Source: Ophiothrix spiculata (lineage: Eukaryota > Echinodermata > Ophiuroidea > Amphilepidida > Ophiotrichidae). From it: DNA of 32,503 bases. Where the stretch lies: the NCBI GenBank assembly GCA_000969725.1, contig JXSR01S010338.1. One strand, 5' to 3'. The first letter of the stretch is position 1, and every line of letters begins with the position of its first letter. Both the position numbers and the translations under genes were made by a program. A model generated the notes under the pieces. That model searched no databases and was not told where the DNA came from. It saw only the letters and a program-made list of their open reading frames with translations. Shown here in pieces: positions 32,026 through 32,503 of this stretch.

Positions 32026-32460
32026 AATGCCTTTCCATGTAATTGTCTAACTTAGTGATACGCTTTATTGATAGCAAAAAACTTTAAATCAACCAATCCT
32101 TCTTGTGCTAATTAGCATAAGGATTTTTGAGGGAACTCTTCAACTTGGTTTTGCCCATTAAATCATAACCCAAATTTATTTCAGAAATGTACTTGTATAT
32201 AATTAGAACTGTAAACATGATCTGTTTTTTAATGAAAAATTACATTGGAAAATGAGTTTATCAAATTTTTGCAAATCATTTCTGGCTGCCATTTTAAAAT
32301 AGCTATTCCAATTTTATTTTTGTTTTGTTTTGGTTCTTTTGAAGTAATTTATCTGTAACAAAAGAGCCTGTCTAAAATTACTTTGTGAAAGCACCTTTCT
32401 GACGTTGGGTTCATATGGACCCCCTCCCCCTTGACAGCTTGAGTGTTGATAACTAAGCCT
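32026..32460. repeat. Dispersed repeat R2, copy 2
   Basis: TTTCCATGTAATTGTCTAAC, TTGTGCTAATTAGCATAAGG, GGTTTTGCCCATTAAATC and CTTGAGTGTTGATAAC parallel copy 1 at 29480-29893. Confidence 0.7.
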
Positions 32461-32503
32461 ATTAATAACCCAATATTCATGACAGAATGATCTCGGTACA
32501 CAA

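Noticed and set aside
31384..32503. The preceding HELQ exon
   Set aside because: I searched for the segment expected before [13 protein letters not shown] (RecA1/RecA2 junction) and found no frame with matching motifs, so it lies beyond the window.

Overview
This window is metazoan nuclear DNA: AT-rich, full of short non-autonomous transposons, and with one split gene whose introns are all GT-AG. The gene content, several tRNA-derived SINEs, a Penelope-like retroelement and the very high density of foldback/MITE DNA suggest a marine invertebrate, perhaps a non-vertebrate deuterostome. The species cannot be named from the sequence alone.

The only host gene I can support lies on the minus strand: the 3' half of HELQ, a superfamily 2 Ski2/Hel308-type DNA-repair helicase. 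Eleven exons run from 31383 down to the stop codon at 7458-7460. Their splice phases join without a break into 541 codons plus a stop, covering the second RecA-like domain (motifs IV-VI), the winged helix, the ratchet/helical region, the helix-hairpin-helix region and a short charged tail. The 5' half (promoter, first RecA domain, Walker motifs) lies beyond the right edge. About 7.4 kb at the left edge is downstream intergenic DNA with no recognisable gene.

The most interesting gene-level observation is a tandem array of four copies of one 105-nt, phase 0-0 HELQ exon (24120-24860). Two copies are open and have splice sites at both ends, one has lost 17 nt, and one is split by a SINE. Consecutive copies are separated by only 32 nt, too short for a normal spliceosomal intron, so the layout resembles a mutually exclusive exon array, or one in decay. 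A second, partial duplication of another HELQ exon lies at about 16812-16877.

The introns and the 3' flank form a dense transposon landscape. It holds a decayed Penelope-like element in an intron (sense to HELQ), at least four tRNA-like SINE insertions, LINE-type 3' tails, a hAT MITE with a perfect 8-bp target duplication, TTAA-flanked (piggyBac-like) and TA-flanked (pogo-like) MITEs, a MITE nested in the arm of a larger palindrome, and many long hairpins. Two hairpins, 20 kb apart, differ from each other at positions that changed together in both arms. Several foldbacks share GAACATGATRRTG-like ends, and one of these ends almost at a HELQ splice donor.
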